Positions 24,047 to 34,855 of a DNA stretch of 64,000 nucleotides are shown piece by piece. The notes beneath the pieces were generated by a model. The model had not been told where the DNA came from. It searched no databases and saw only the letters and a list, made by a program, of their open reading frames with translations. The stretch is from Oscheius sp. JU75 (Eukaryota; Nematoda; Chromadorea; Rhabditida; Rhabditidae). The translations under genes were made by a program, and so were the position numbers. Location: NCBI GenBank assembly GCA_037178855.1, contig JASJZC010000004.1, positions 6,758,001 to 6,822,000 of the forward strand, given 5' to 3'. Positions within the stretch are counted from its first letter, which is position 1; each line of letters opens with the position of its first letter.

Positions 24047-24993
24047 GACTGCCTTAGAGAAGGGTGGACGATACATCTCGAGCAGGGGCAGCTTAAGTAA
24101 CTCTGTGGGAAGCTTGGTATTAGACTGGTGGAAGAAAAAAAACTTTTCTGGCTGTCGGCAATTTCTGGAAAGTGAGTTGTCTTATCCGAGGTATGAGGAC
24201 GTAACTACCAACAGATGGCAGCCTTGGAGCCGTTAGAATTGCGGAAATAGTTTTCACAGAGCTGCCTCTTTTTAATAGAGTAAACCTTTTGAGAGCAAGG
24301 TGAATGAGAGAGGCTTGGAAGAGTCAGGGCGATTATCAGTCTTACAAAAAGCTTGATTCCAAATCAAATTACAGCGACGCAATCGCTAATTAGTTCTGAA
24401 CGGTTTGGGTCATCTGCATAGTTCAGGAGATCTAACAAAGTCCTACAAGATTACACCTTTTTCTCATCTTAGCACCACGAAACAACCAAAGGTCCAGCTT
24501 GCAAAGTTGTGTCTTCTGCCTTGCACCGTCAGTAACAACTCTCAGCCCCTTCCTATTGATAAAATGTGTAGATAAGCAGTCAGTGCCTCAAACCAAATGC
24601 ATCACAGCTCATACAAAGAAGGTTTGTCTTTTTGTTTCGCCTTTGTTAGTATCTTATTTTCGCCTAATTGTTTCTGTAGAATATGAGCTTCTAAAGGGCC
24701 CAAGTTACAGTAACATTTGGTCTGAAATTAATTGATCATTATTTGTCCTTGGGATCAAAAGACATAGAGATTGATACTCGACCACTAGACTACGTAGTGA
24801 TTACTATCATCTATCTCTTACTGTCTCTCAGTATCTCTTTGTCAAGGGTACCTGATCTGGATACAATCTGTAGCACCCGGTGGACAAAGTTCCTTTGTCC
24901 TATCTTGACGTTAATGGCCACATGTTCGGTCTTTGACGCGAGCAGAATTTCAGGGAAGAGAGAGAGAGAGAGAGATTGACTACCAAGTTTCAG

Positions 24994-26661
24994 AGGACTG
25001 GGAAGTCGAAGCTCCCTCTCCTTCAAGAGTCTGTACCATCTGTGCTGCTCCTTCCAATGGGTCAGCTGTTCCTGGTCATTGAATCACCAACATTTCACAG
25101 ATACCACTTCAACGCCGCAAGCTGTTCAGCCTGTGCTGCCTTCTTTAGACGGACTGTCACTCTGAATCGGAATTTTCAATGTGCTCAGGATGGTAATTGT
25201 CGGGTCAACTATGGTTAGTTAATTACAAAACTGGCGCCAAGGTAAAAGTTTAGCTATGCGAGTCATTTGTCGAGCTTGTCGCTACGTGAAATGCATATCG
25301 ATGGGGATGGAAAGGTCGGCTGTCCAGCCGAGGAGAGACTGTAACGTCGGGAGGAGAAAGATATCTTATACTGCCAAGCCGCCACAGCCTGCACCACCTC
25401 CTTCTCAACAGTATCCTAATGTGATTCTTGAGACCAGAAGTCCGGAACAACACTATGCCGCGTCGTACTCATCCTCAGTGTCCAGTGATGCACCGAGTCC
25501 ACAGATCACTTGGAGTCCTCCAGCGTAGGTCACTGTCACTGTTTCTGCTTCTTTCACTGCCTCTTTCACTGTCACTGTCACTGCCACTGTCACTCTCCCA
25601 CAGTCTACTTTCAGACCTTCACCAGAATCGGTCCTAGAAGATCTTCTAAAGGAAGAGAGTCTCCTAAACGAGAGGCGGAGACTCCTGTACTGTTCGAGTC
25701 GCTCAGTCTCTCATCTCATGTCAGCTCTTCCTGTGAACGACATCGTAAGTACTATCCATCACCATCATATTCTTACATTCAGCCCTTCGGAAAGGAAGAC
25801 CTGAAGGAGTTAACCTTTGCCGGTATCCAGAAGGACATTCGTCCCCAGATCCTGGTTCTGTACGAGTGGATGAGAGGCTGGCCCTATTTTCCGAACCTGG
25901 AGCCCAGAGAGAGGAAGAACCTTCTCAGAAGGTGTATTCTGTTCCAAGTCATTCTCGATCCTTCCTACTTGACTCTGAGACTGGGACTACCGGACAGATT
26001 TGTCATGTTCAATGGAATGTGCTCAGGAATTGCGGAAGAATCATTGGAGGTAGGGAGAGAGTAAGTGGCAGTGACAGTGATCTTCAAGGGCTGGAAAGAT
26101 GAGGAAGGGATCATCAATTCCCAATTGAAGAAGGACCTCTATCGCCCTCTACTGGATAGAGTTCTGAGGGAAATCGTGCTCCCGATGAAAGAGATCGGTC
26201 TCTCTTATATTGAGTACGTCATCCTCAAGTCACTGATCTGCTTCAAGAGTGCCAGTAAGTTTCAGTCACTGTCTCTCCGTCTCTCCACCACTCTGTCTCC
26301 CCGTGGTTCGATCTCTGTCTCTTTGTCTTTTTGTCTCTCACACTCACTTTTCAGGTAGCGCAGACGTCTCTCCGAATACCCGATCAGTCATGCTAGGCTA
26401 CTGTGATCAACTGTTCCGAGCCCTGCACAGTCACTACGTCTCTCAAGGAGTCGATTCTGACTACATTGCCCAGAAGACTGGTAACATAGTCCTACTGATC
26501 TCATCGATCTTTGCGTTTGGGATGGAGTGTTTCGAGACTCATCAAAAGATACAGTAGGATTGGGGAAAGACCAATAGACCATCGGTTTCAGATTCTTCGA
26601 CCTCTGGCAACTGGACGAGCTACTGGTCAAACTCATCTCCAGTACCAATCCGATTCCATAA
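24994..26661 (+). CDS. Nuclear hormone receptor, nematode type, 5' partial
   Basis: Exons: 24994-25060, 25101-25213, 25254-25524, 25615-25744, 25783-26049, 26089-26254, 26355-26553, 26592-26661; phases join. The DNA-binding domain is complete: [18 protein letters not shown], then [11 protein letters not shown] for finger one, and [14 protein letters not shown] for finger two. CSACAAFF instead of CEGCKGFF marks the expanded nematode receptor family. A linker rich in Pro and Gln leads to a ligand-binding domain with the helix 3-5 region [14 protein letters not shown] and a C-terminal helix ending in SSTNPIP. These are nuclear transcription factors; the ligand and DNA site are unknown. The first exon enters with one base of a codon missing, so an upstream exon exists somewhere in 20.8-25.0 kb. 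ACAGAG/CTGTCT microsatellites occur in its introns. Confidence 0.9.
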
Positions 26662-27698
26662 ATCTGTCTTGGAATAAACTGACTCTACGGTTCAATATTT
26701 CTGCCTCCTCCTGTACCCTCTCCCGACTCTTGTAAGAGAAGCGATACCATAAAGAGTAGAGTATTTGCTGCAATACTGTTGCAATGTTCACAGTTGAAAC
26801 TTTCGCTTATGCTTTGTTATCACCTTGTCATGAGATAATTACTGGCAAGTCAAGTTAATCGTCTCAATTAGAATTCACTTGGACGCTTGCTGCTCACTCT
26901 GGAAGGGCGCCTCCTCTGCTTTTCTACCCAGGTCACGTTGCTTTTCCTATACAAGTAGTCTACCCAAACAAACTATTTTGCACTGACTCTCATTCTTTCG
27001 TTTTGAGGACCTGGACTAGTCCCGAGCGACCCGGGTCCGAACACTCTCAGTCTTCGAACCGATAGCCGATCGGGATTCGGTAGAGATCTCTACGGAATGA
27101 CTAGCATATCGGGTAGTGAAGACTGAGGGTAGCGCCTTGAAATGAGAAAATGATGGTTTAGAGGTCCTAAAGCGTTGATTTCTCAAAATTGATATGCTTT
27201 TGCCAAACTACTTATTCCCAAACGTCTTCCAGGAGCCGAAGTTCGAAAAAGAAACTTTCTATAGATGTTGGATTTACTCTGGATGAACTCGGAAGGTCAC
27301 AGTGCTCTAATAATGGAAGACGCTCCTTACAACAGAAATGGACGCTGGAAAAACCGCTATAGCTGAACAGTCAGGCTAGTTCCTGTCTGTCTTTGCATGT
27401 TTGTGTCAGTAGCCTACCGTAGCTCTCTGTGTCTCTGTGCCTATGTATCTTTTTCTAGCAAGGGGCTTCTTCGATTCTTCTTATTCTCTCAGAAATGTTG
27501 AACCAACTGTTCAGAAAACTCTGACAGAATTGAGACAGCAGCCTCTCTATCTCTCTTTTTCCCGCTCTCCCTCCCTCTGTCTCCTGAAGAACTGGGGCGT
27601 CTTGCGACTGCCATTTTCTTGCACACGGCCCCTCCACACTTCTTTTTTCCGTCTTATTATCCTAATGTCTTCCCTAAAATTCTAAAACTATTTCTACT
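26662..27698. other. Intergenic between nuclear receptor and merlin, with a hairpin region
   Basis: About 1 kb. At 27046-27055 and 27118-27127 CTCAGTCTTC and GAAGACTGAG form a perfect outer stem. A 14-base palindrome, GTAGAGATCTCTAC, lies inside it, and GGACCTGG/CCCGGGTCC pairs just upstream at 27007-27038. The rest is A/T-rich with no coding signal. C/T-rich sequence from 27380 to 27600 probably belongs to the merlin promoter. Confidence 0.5.
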
Positions 27699-30600
27699 AT
27701 GCGTGTTCTCTCAATTTTATCCGGAGTTGGAGCCGGTAAAGGCTACCATGCCCGAGTGACCACCATGGACGCGGATCTGGAGAAGATCGTCATGGAGGTA
27801 GAGTCAAGCTAACAATTTTTCTGAGAATTGCCAACTTTTCCAGTCAAATTGGACCGGAAGGCACCTTTTCGACGCAGTCTGTAGAATCATTGGTCTTCGA
27901 GAGGTCTGGTTCTTCGGGCTCCAGTTTACAAACAGGAAAGGCATACCCTGTTGGGTCCAGATGGACAAGGAGGCTAGTTTTCTGGATCAGATCTCTCAAT
28001 TTTAGAGGGTTTAGATCAGGAAACAGGAGATTCCAAAGGGTGAAGATGGTGTCTACAACTTTTTGTTCTTGGTCAAATTTTTTCCAGAAGACGTGGAGGA
28101 AGAACTGATACAGGTGAGTCACTACTGCCACTGTATCTCACAATCGGTTGTTACTTTCAGGATCTAACCCGGCATCTCTTCTTCGTCCAGATCAAACAGT
28201 CAATCCTCTCCATGCAGCTCTATTGTTCCCCAGAAGCTTCAGTCCTTCTGGCTAGCTTTGCGGTCCAAGCCATGGTATGACTCTCTCTCCCCAAAACATC
28301 TTCATTCCAGTACGGTGACTGTCCAGATGACGTCAGCGCCTTGGAATTGGACAGATTGCTTCCCAAATGTGTCATCGAGCAATATGACATGAGTGAAGAC
28401 ATGTGGAGGGAGAGGATAAAGAGATGGTGGAGCAATAACCATGGACAGACAAAGTGAGCCTTTTTTTGTCAAAATGAAAAGAAATTGTTCAGAGAAGAAG
28501 CAGAGATGGAATACTTGAGAGTGGCACAGGATTTGGAGATGTACGGAGTCCAATTTTACCCCATTTCCGTGAGTACATATACTTTCCTTTTTTGTGCCCA
28601 TTTCCCTTAAAGGTTTTTTTTTACAAATTTAGTTATACTCTGCAACAGAATGTTTTAACTATGTTGTGGAAGATATTTTCAGTAATTTGTCACTGAAAAA
28701 CGCGAGTAAAGAGTGAGAAAATAATGAAGATATGTGAAAACACAAATCACTGATGCTTTGAATTGCCGCCCAAAAATTGCGCTCAATTCCAAAGATGAGG
28801 AATTCAAAAAGTTCCCGCATCTTTGCATTTTCATTCCTCTTCTTCCTATTGTCTACCATTTCTCACTTCATTTAGGTTTCCACAGTTGAAAAAAAAAACG
28901 ACTAGAAACCATGAAAACATCAGTAAAGTCGGTCTTTCAGTGATTTTCTCTCCCTACCAAGACCTAGGAAAGTTTTGCTCGTTGTCTGGTCAATTTTTTG
29001 TGATGGTTCTTTCTGTATACAGATGATACTGGCCATAAAAAAAGCCATTTCAGAATAAGAAAGAAACCGACCTTCATCTCGGGATCTCTGCTCAAGGCTT
29101 GGGAATCTACAAGGGGAGCAATCGGATCACTCCGAGGCCGTTCTTCTCATGGAGCGAAATCAAAAACATCAATTTCCAGCGGAAAAAGGTAATTCTTGAC
29201 ATAACTTGACCCGAATCGCCATGACTTCTGTCTCTCTGTCTATCCACTTTTCAGTCTCTCTGTCTCCTTGTCTCTCTATCTCTCTGTCTCTAGGTCTGAC
29301 TCATAGAAATACCTTTTCCAGTTCCGAATGAAGACAATGGACAACTCTTCGATCGATTTCAAGGCCGGCGACCCTTCCATCAACCCCTCTATCCTTGATT
29401 TGTGTATCGGGACGAATAATCTCTATCTTCGAAGGAGGAAAGCTGATACTCTCGAGGTTTCCTTATTTTCCTTTTTTAAGAAATCCATTTTTAGGTGCAA
29501 CAAATGAAGGCCCAGGCCAAAGAAGAACGACAGCGCCGTCAAATGGAAGCTGCTCGCTTGCAACACGAGCAGAGGGAGCGAAAGGCTGCCCAGACGGAGC
29601 TCTGTCAGCTTCGCAAGGACATTGAGGTTATCAATGAGCAGCTCCTGCGAGCTCAGGTACTTTCCCGCCCTTTTCTGTTACGAAGAATTGTAGGAGAACG
29701 CTCGAAAAACCGAGGAAAGTGTGGAGATTTTCGCCGAGAAGGCCAGGGCGAGTGAACAAGAGACCCTATCCCTGGCCAAAAAGGCCAGCGAGGCTGAAGC
29801 CGAGTGTCATCGACTCAAAATCAGTCATATCAAATCGGAAGAGGCCCGTATGAGGATGGAAACAAAGGCTCGGGAGGCTGAGCTCTACGCGAATCGAATC
29901 TCAATGTCGCTGGCTGATCTGAATGGGGAAGGGAGACGACAGTTCTATACCAGTCAGGCTATCGTCACGGATCCACCGGTAAGGATAGCTGTTATTGAGT
30001 TCTTTCACGACACACGGACGGTATTTTGTCCCAAAAGTTAAACTAGTCAAAACAAAACTCCGCAACTAATTAGAGTGTTTTGTAACAGAAGTCTATTTCC
30101 TAAGATTGCTTTGGAACTCTCTACTTTCGCTTATTACTTGGACTTCTAATGTACTCTGGGACTACTAGACAACATTCGTCTGTGCCCAGTCATTGACAGT
30201 GGCTCTCCGAGTCTCATACCATGATCTGAACTGCGTAACTATTCAAAAGAACTGGAAAAACGATCGATCGTGGGTTACCTCAAGAGACAAGGTTTCGCAT
30301 TTTTCCCTAAATATAGTTTCACGTAATCTATTGTGTGACACGACCTAAACAGGATGGGAACTCTGTGAATCTGCGGCTTTGGCAGTAGCAGTCGATCCAC
30401 TCCCCCAGCACCATTTTACCTCTATCTGACAATAGAAACATGTAATAGTTTCCACTGACAACCTGACAGTTTTCTGAAGGAATTGTACAGTTTCAAATTT
30501 CAAAAAAATTGCCAAGGATCGCTTAGAACTCCCATCTCAATAATCTCCATCTCCAGGGCTGGACCATGCCTCCTCTCCACGGAGCTGTCTCGGTCAACTA

Positions 30601-31666
30601 CCTCGGAGCTTCCGGGGAGTCCGAGATGCGTCCCTTCTCAGCGATGCCCTATTCCCGACCCTATGCCTCTTCTTTCGGAGCAGCTTCCAGCCCGGTATGC
30701 TCCCTTTTCCCGCCAAAAATGAGAAAAACTTCAGATGACAGCCCCTCCCGACCCAAGCGTAAACGAAATGATGGAGCTGCAGCGGATACGTAACGATGTC
30801 GAAAAATCACGGTAGTTTCCCGTCTGTTAAGACAATGTACAATTGATTTTCAGATTGAATTTTGCCGAACGATCCCGCCAATTCAAGGAGCGACTAACGG
30901 AATTCCGAACGGAAATCGATATCATGAAAAGAGACGATCGACAGACCGAGAATGATCGCGAACATACGAAGAATGTCCAGAACGGCTTCGATAAGATGAC
31001 CACGCTTAGGATGGTATGTTTTTTTGCCTCTTTTTGAATATCAAAAAAACGATAACTTTACAGTCAAAGAGCGCCAGCTCATTGGAGTCCGTATACTTTG
31101 AGTATTGGTGGTAAGATATGTGACCCTGTGTCTAACAACCCAGAGTGTTTTTTGATGTATTGTGAAACACTTGTTCATTGTAAAAGTTTGATAGTGGAAA
31201 ACCAGTTTCATCTGTCTCAAAAACTATTGGATTTGCGTATCACTTTTGATCCACGAATGGCTTGGGAACCAAGGCCTTATTCAAAGTCAGAGTGACAGAT
31301 CGAAACAGTTTCAAACGCGAATACGTGATTGCGTAAGGGGGTGCTTATATTAGAGATTTTACGATATTTGTATTCTATCTCATTTTGTTCGCAAGACATC
31401 CGAAATGCCCATAACTGTCCATGAACTGATAAGAGGGTTGTGGTCGATCTCGCTATGCTGAAAAGTTCAAGTTCTCCGTCTGGAGGTTTGCAGGTCCCTC
31501 GTTGATTTGTTTATGTCCATGTCGTTTGCTAATCGTAACCAAAAAGTGACCAGATTGCAGTTTCGTTGTTGTTGACATAATTTTACTGTTTCCGCCTTGC
31601 AAAATGGTCTTTCAGAGCGCCCGAGGCACGCCGAAACAACGAAGTGAACTCCTCGACGGTCTCTAA
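27699..31666 (+). CDS. nfm-1: Merlin (NF2)-like FERM protein
   Basis: Exons: 27699-27797, 27844-28113, 28161-28274, 28311-28453, 28493-28568, 29054-29188, 29322-29456, 29495-29656, 29694-29978, 30557-30694, 30735-30811, 30854-31013, 31616-31666; about 606 residues. The FERM domain reads through [37 protein letters not shown] and [16 protein letters not shown]. The helical part ([20 protein letters not shown], then [14 protein letters not shown]) is closer to merlin than to ezrin/moesin. The C-terminal ERM-binding tail ends [16 protein letters not shown]. Merlin links membrane proteins to actin and restrains growth signalling at the cell cortex. Exon 2 contains two in-frame stops at 28003 and 28012 that no GT-AG intron removes without losing conserved residues. 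Cutting 27991-28014 restores the family sequence. The first exon is the first in-frame ATG; an earlier exon is possible. Confidence 0.88.
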
Positions 31667-31977
31667 ACCTTCTTCTCCGCTCTTTATCTCCATTTTCTTT
31701 CTCCCTTTTGTCATTTTCCTAGTCCCCATAATTGTGATATTCTCCTCCAAAAGTTGTTCATTTTCCCCAACTTATTCCGCCACATTTACCCCTAGAATGG
31801 TGCTCAGTTATACTTATATCAATCCTTGCCTTCCCAGCCCCTCTCGCTCGTTCGAATGTGTCTTAAATGTTTTAATGAAAAGTTCTATTTTGTCGAGTTT
31901 CCAAAACTAAATAACGTTGTATCGTTCAGTATTTCCACCCTTTATTCGTATTTTCCAGAACAAACCAAGATTTTAGT

Positions 31978-32908
31978 ATGAGCGAATCGAAAAAGGAGGA
32001 AAAAGTGGACCCCGTGCAGAAATTCTACGCCCTGGAGGACGATCTGGCCCGGGCCGCCGGCCACGAGAAGCTCAGAGACGATTTTGTGAGGGAATCCGGT
32101 CAGCTGAGGAGCATTCTTGAGGCGATTGTGGCCGGAGAAAGTACTGAGGTTAGTTGTGTGACGTTTTTGTTGACGCTTTTATTTCATAACAGTTTGTCAT
32201 TTCTAAGTAGCCTGAAGCGCAGTTTACAAGCGCTAGACCTTTTGAATTGCTACTTGGTGATTCAAAATCTTAAATTTTCAGCCAATAAGCCCATCAGTTC
32301 TACTCTATGTAGCCAATATGCGACGTCTCTCCCGTCTGGCCCAGTATCTTACGGCCCAGAAGAAGCAGGAGACCACTAAGTATCTTGAACAGGTACTTTC
32401 TTAATTTCCTCTTTAAATATTCAGATTTTTGGTCATTTTACAAGCTTTTCACGCTCATAAACCCATTTTCCAGGTCGAGGCCAAGTTCCTGGAACTCCAG
32501 AACAGCACGAGCGAGATACAGCATCTTCAGAAACAGGTCAAACGCTGTCTGGAATTCAGGTTTTTTCGATTTTCCCGCCCGAAAAAAATGGAATTTCTAG
32601 TGCCGGAGACGAGGATCTGAACATGGTTCCAGAGGAGGAATTCTACGAAAAAGCACCAGTAAGCATCTCGCAGCCAGAAAAGACCAAGGAGGATGAGCAT
32701 GCTCGCTACTTGGCCAGACTCAATTGGGAGCTGGAGCAGAGAAAAGAGTGCGTTTTGGTCTGAATGCCCGTAAGAATTACTGATTTTTAGACTGGCGAGT
32801 AACTTGAACGATCACGAGACGAGGCGATCCATTCTGTTGAGCGACATAGAGGCCAAAGAACAGCGTTTGAGGAATCTGCAGCCGGCTATTGCTTCCATGA
32901 TCAAGGTA

Positions 32909-32943
<35 letters not shown>

Positions 32944-33547
32944 AGATTTTTGGTTGGGGCAGATTGAGAAGAGATTGGGGAAAGTTGGCAGGTATTGGAT
33001 AGAAAAGCCGTGGCATTTAGACGGACGTGTCAGTTGAATCGCCTGTCAAAAAATCTGGGATAACACTTGACAATGTTTGTGGACTTTTCTGTCAAGTGTT
33101 ATCCCAAATTAGAGTTGACAAGACGAGTTTGAAAAAAGTAAAACTGTTCAAAATGCAAAAAACACTCTGGATCGCACCGCCAGGAGTGTAATCGACTGTT
33201 TAGGACATTCTGACAGGAACAGAATGACAATAGAGGAACTGGATTGGATACAATTTCAGAGACTCTGTAGGGACAGTCTGACAGAGACTTTTGAACTAGA
33301 TTGTCAATGACATAGTCGACTGCTGGGAAAGAACCGTACAGGGACAGAGTGACAGGTGGGAGATGGTAGAGAGACTGGCAGAATTAGAAATCGTCAAAAT
33401 TACCGAAAGGCCTACTTGAATTTGCCATTTCAGGCCGCCAAGCCCGTCCAGGAGCTCCTCGGCCTCCAGCAACAGCAGCAGTATGAGCCTGCTGCCTCCA
33501 TGACCCCAGAACCAGCTCCAGCCACTCCAGAAGAGCCGATGGAATAA
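31978..33547 (+). CDS. thoc-5: THO complex subunit 5 (THOC5), short form
   Basis: Exons: 31978-32148, 32282-32392, 32474-32559, 32601-32747, 32791-32905, 33434-33547; about 247 residues. Diagnostic stretches are EIQHLQKQVKRCLEF, EEEFYEKAP, ARLNWELEQRKELASNL and LRNLQPAI...AAKPVQELLGL, which follow the N-terminal THOC5/FmiP domain in order. THOC5 is part of the THO/TREX complex, which couples transcription to mRNA export in the nucleus. Human THOC5 is about 680 residues; here the protein stops soon after the conserved domain, in a Gln/Pro/Glu-rich tail. It begins 311 bases after merlin and ends 188 bases before glutaredoxin, all on one strand. A TTTTCCAG stands 20 bases upstream of the ATG, as expected of a trans-splice acceptor. 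Confidence 0.88.
32906..33433. repeat. THOC5 intron 5 with (CT)n run, hairpin and CTGTC words
   Basis: A pure CT-dinucleotide run fills about 32908-32941. The intron then carries a perfect 17-bp hairpin (separate entry) and many GACAG/CTGTC words up to 33370. No coding region is visible. Confidence 0.6.
33056..33106 (+). repeat. Perfect 17-bp intronic hairpin
   Basis: TGGGATAACACTTGACA (33056-33072) and its exact complement (33090-33106) are separated by a 17-base loop. Beyond one mismatch the flanks pair for three more bases. Size and shape could suit a small-RNA precursor or a very short foldback element. It lies in the last THOC5 intron. Confidence 0.75.
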
Positions 33548-33735
33548 ACTTTTACTACCACTTTCACCACGACAAAATGGTCCGTGGTCACACTCTGTGA
33601 TCTCTCCCTCTCTCTCAGAATTGTCCCGGTAAAGACAATTAAACTATCGTTCAATTACTCTTGTTTCAAAAACTGGTTTTCCCACAATAATTTTCTGTTG
33701 AAAAGTGAAAAAAACAGACTTAAAAGGTCAGAAAA

Positions 33736-34243
33736 ATGGGAGCTGTGGACTCAAAAGTGGACGTGGATGCGGTGAAGAAGGAAGTCAGGTCGAGTCCGGT
33801 GGTCATGTGGTCCAAGCCACAATGTGGCTTCTGCGACAAGGCCAGAAAGCTGCTGGCGGATTCGAAAGTCAAGGTGAGGGAAGTCGACCTCGATAGGCTG
33901 AAACAAGAGAACCCGAAGACGGCCGGAGCTATCACAAACGGACTGGTCTATACGACGAGACAGACCAGTGTTCCGCAGGTTAGTTTTTTCTCGCTGTTGG
34001 AATTCTTCATATGCACTATTCTTCCATTTTATCACAAGGCTGATCTATTTCGAATAGACCAAAAAATAATTAAACGGAAGCTTTTGCGTTTTTAAAAATA
34101 TACACCTAAAACTATCGCAATCATCCCATTTTCAGATCTTCATTTGTGGCAAGTTCATCGGCGGCTTCACCGAACTGAATCAGCTGAAAGAGGCCGGAAA
34201 ACTGCTAGAAGCTGTGGCTGAATGCTCCAATGAACGGGATTGA
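33736..34243 (+). CDS. Glutaredoxin with CGFC active site
   Basis: Exons 33736-33978 and 34136-34243 give 116 residues. The redox motif is WSKPQCGFCDKARKLL. The conserved cis-proline stretch is TSVPQIFICGKFIGG, and the C-terminal helix is ELNQLKEAGKLLE. This is a single-domain glutaredoxin that would reduce protein or glutathione disulfides. CGFC is unusual: classical dithiol enzymes have CPYC and monothiol ones CGFS. The first glycine also recalls the monothiol class, but the second Cys makes it potentially dithiol. No signal peptide is seen, so it is probably cytosolic. It follows THOC5 by 188 bases, with AGGTCAG six bases before the start codon as a possible trans-splice acceptor. Its second exon and 3' flank are duplicated at 40593. 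Confidence 0.93.
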
Positions 34244-34470
34244 CATAAGCATAATAAAGACTTTTCATTATTATGTCTTGTTCTACTCGTAGACGTGGTA
34301 TACCCAGAATTAGACGAAATCACAATCTCGGGATCAGAAAAATTTGAAAGAGAACCGGTTAAGATAAAGCTTGGACTTCTTCCAGGACGAAAGTTGGTGA
34401 CTTTGCGCAAAACTCCAACTTGGCCGTTACGGGACTCACTGTAGCATAAAAAGCATAGAAACATTCGATA
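34244..34470 (-). pseudogene. Duplicated 3' tail of the GALNT gene
   Basis: 34116-34425 is nearly identical to 40593-40897. The part after the glutaredoxin stop copies the last coding codons and 3' flank of the GalNAc-transferase, which reads on the minus strand at 40831-40897. About 115 bases of the exon are missing here, after which homology resumes briefly (34430-34470 with 41016-41052). It cannot make a protein. Confidence 0.85.
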
Positions 34471-34540
34471 CATGTGGTCCAAGCCACAATGTGGCTTCTG
34501 CGACAAGGCCAGAAAGCTGCTGGCGGATTCGAAAGTCAAG
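34471..34540 (+). repeat. Exact 70-base copy of glutaredoxin exon 1 active-site region
   Basis: The stretch is identical to 33804-33873, which encodes the CGFC motif and following helix. It is inserted between two blocks (ending GATAC and starting AAACATCAAAG) that in the other copy of this junction, near 41048-41075, are separated only by unrelated sequence. Perfect identity suggests a very recent event. Confidence 0.9.
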
Positions 34541-34855
34541 AAACATCAAAGTCGTTCTAGTTTTTTTGTTGAAACGTGCAAACGTGTGGCAGCCTGGTGG
34601 TAGAACTTGATGCAAGCCGTACTTGAGAATCCACTTGTCTAGCAAATAACCTTAAACAGAACAGCCTGAACAAAGCATTCGTTCAATTTTATTATGAATT
34701 AGATCATGCTATAACCAAATGCAAAAGACATTATGCCGACTTCAAGGAAGCTGACAGCAAAAAGAAGGGTGGGGAGAGCCGGCCGAATCTTGTGAGCTGA
34801 AAGCAGCTTCTGAAATCTTTCCGATCTAAAATTCGACTTGAAAGTGCAATGCTTT

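Larger units (their letters stand above)
20756..24993. other. Long region between the divergent zinc-finger and nuclear-receptor genes
   Basis: About 4.2 kb. It should contain the first exons and promoters of both neighbours. From 22780 to 23110 it is strongly GC-rich, with a plus-strand TATAAAA at 23026. A candidate first exon of the zinc-finger gene is at 22729-22700 on the minus strand. ACAGAG/GAGA microsatellites occur at 20400-20460, 20990-21040 and 24958-24976. A large foldback lies at 23841-24046. A minus-strand open stretch at 21740-21440 begins after a TTTTTCAG and could be an exon, but I cannot support it further. Confidence 0.45.
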
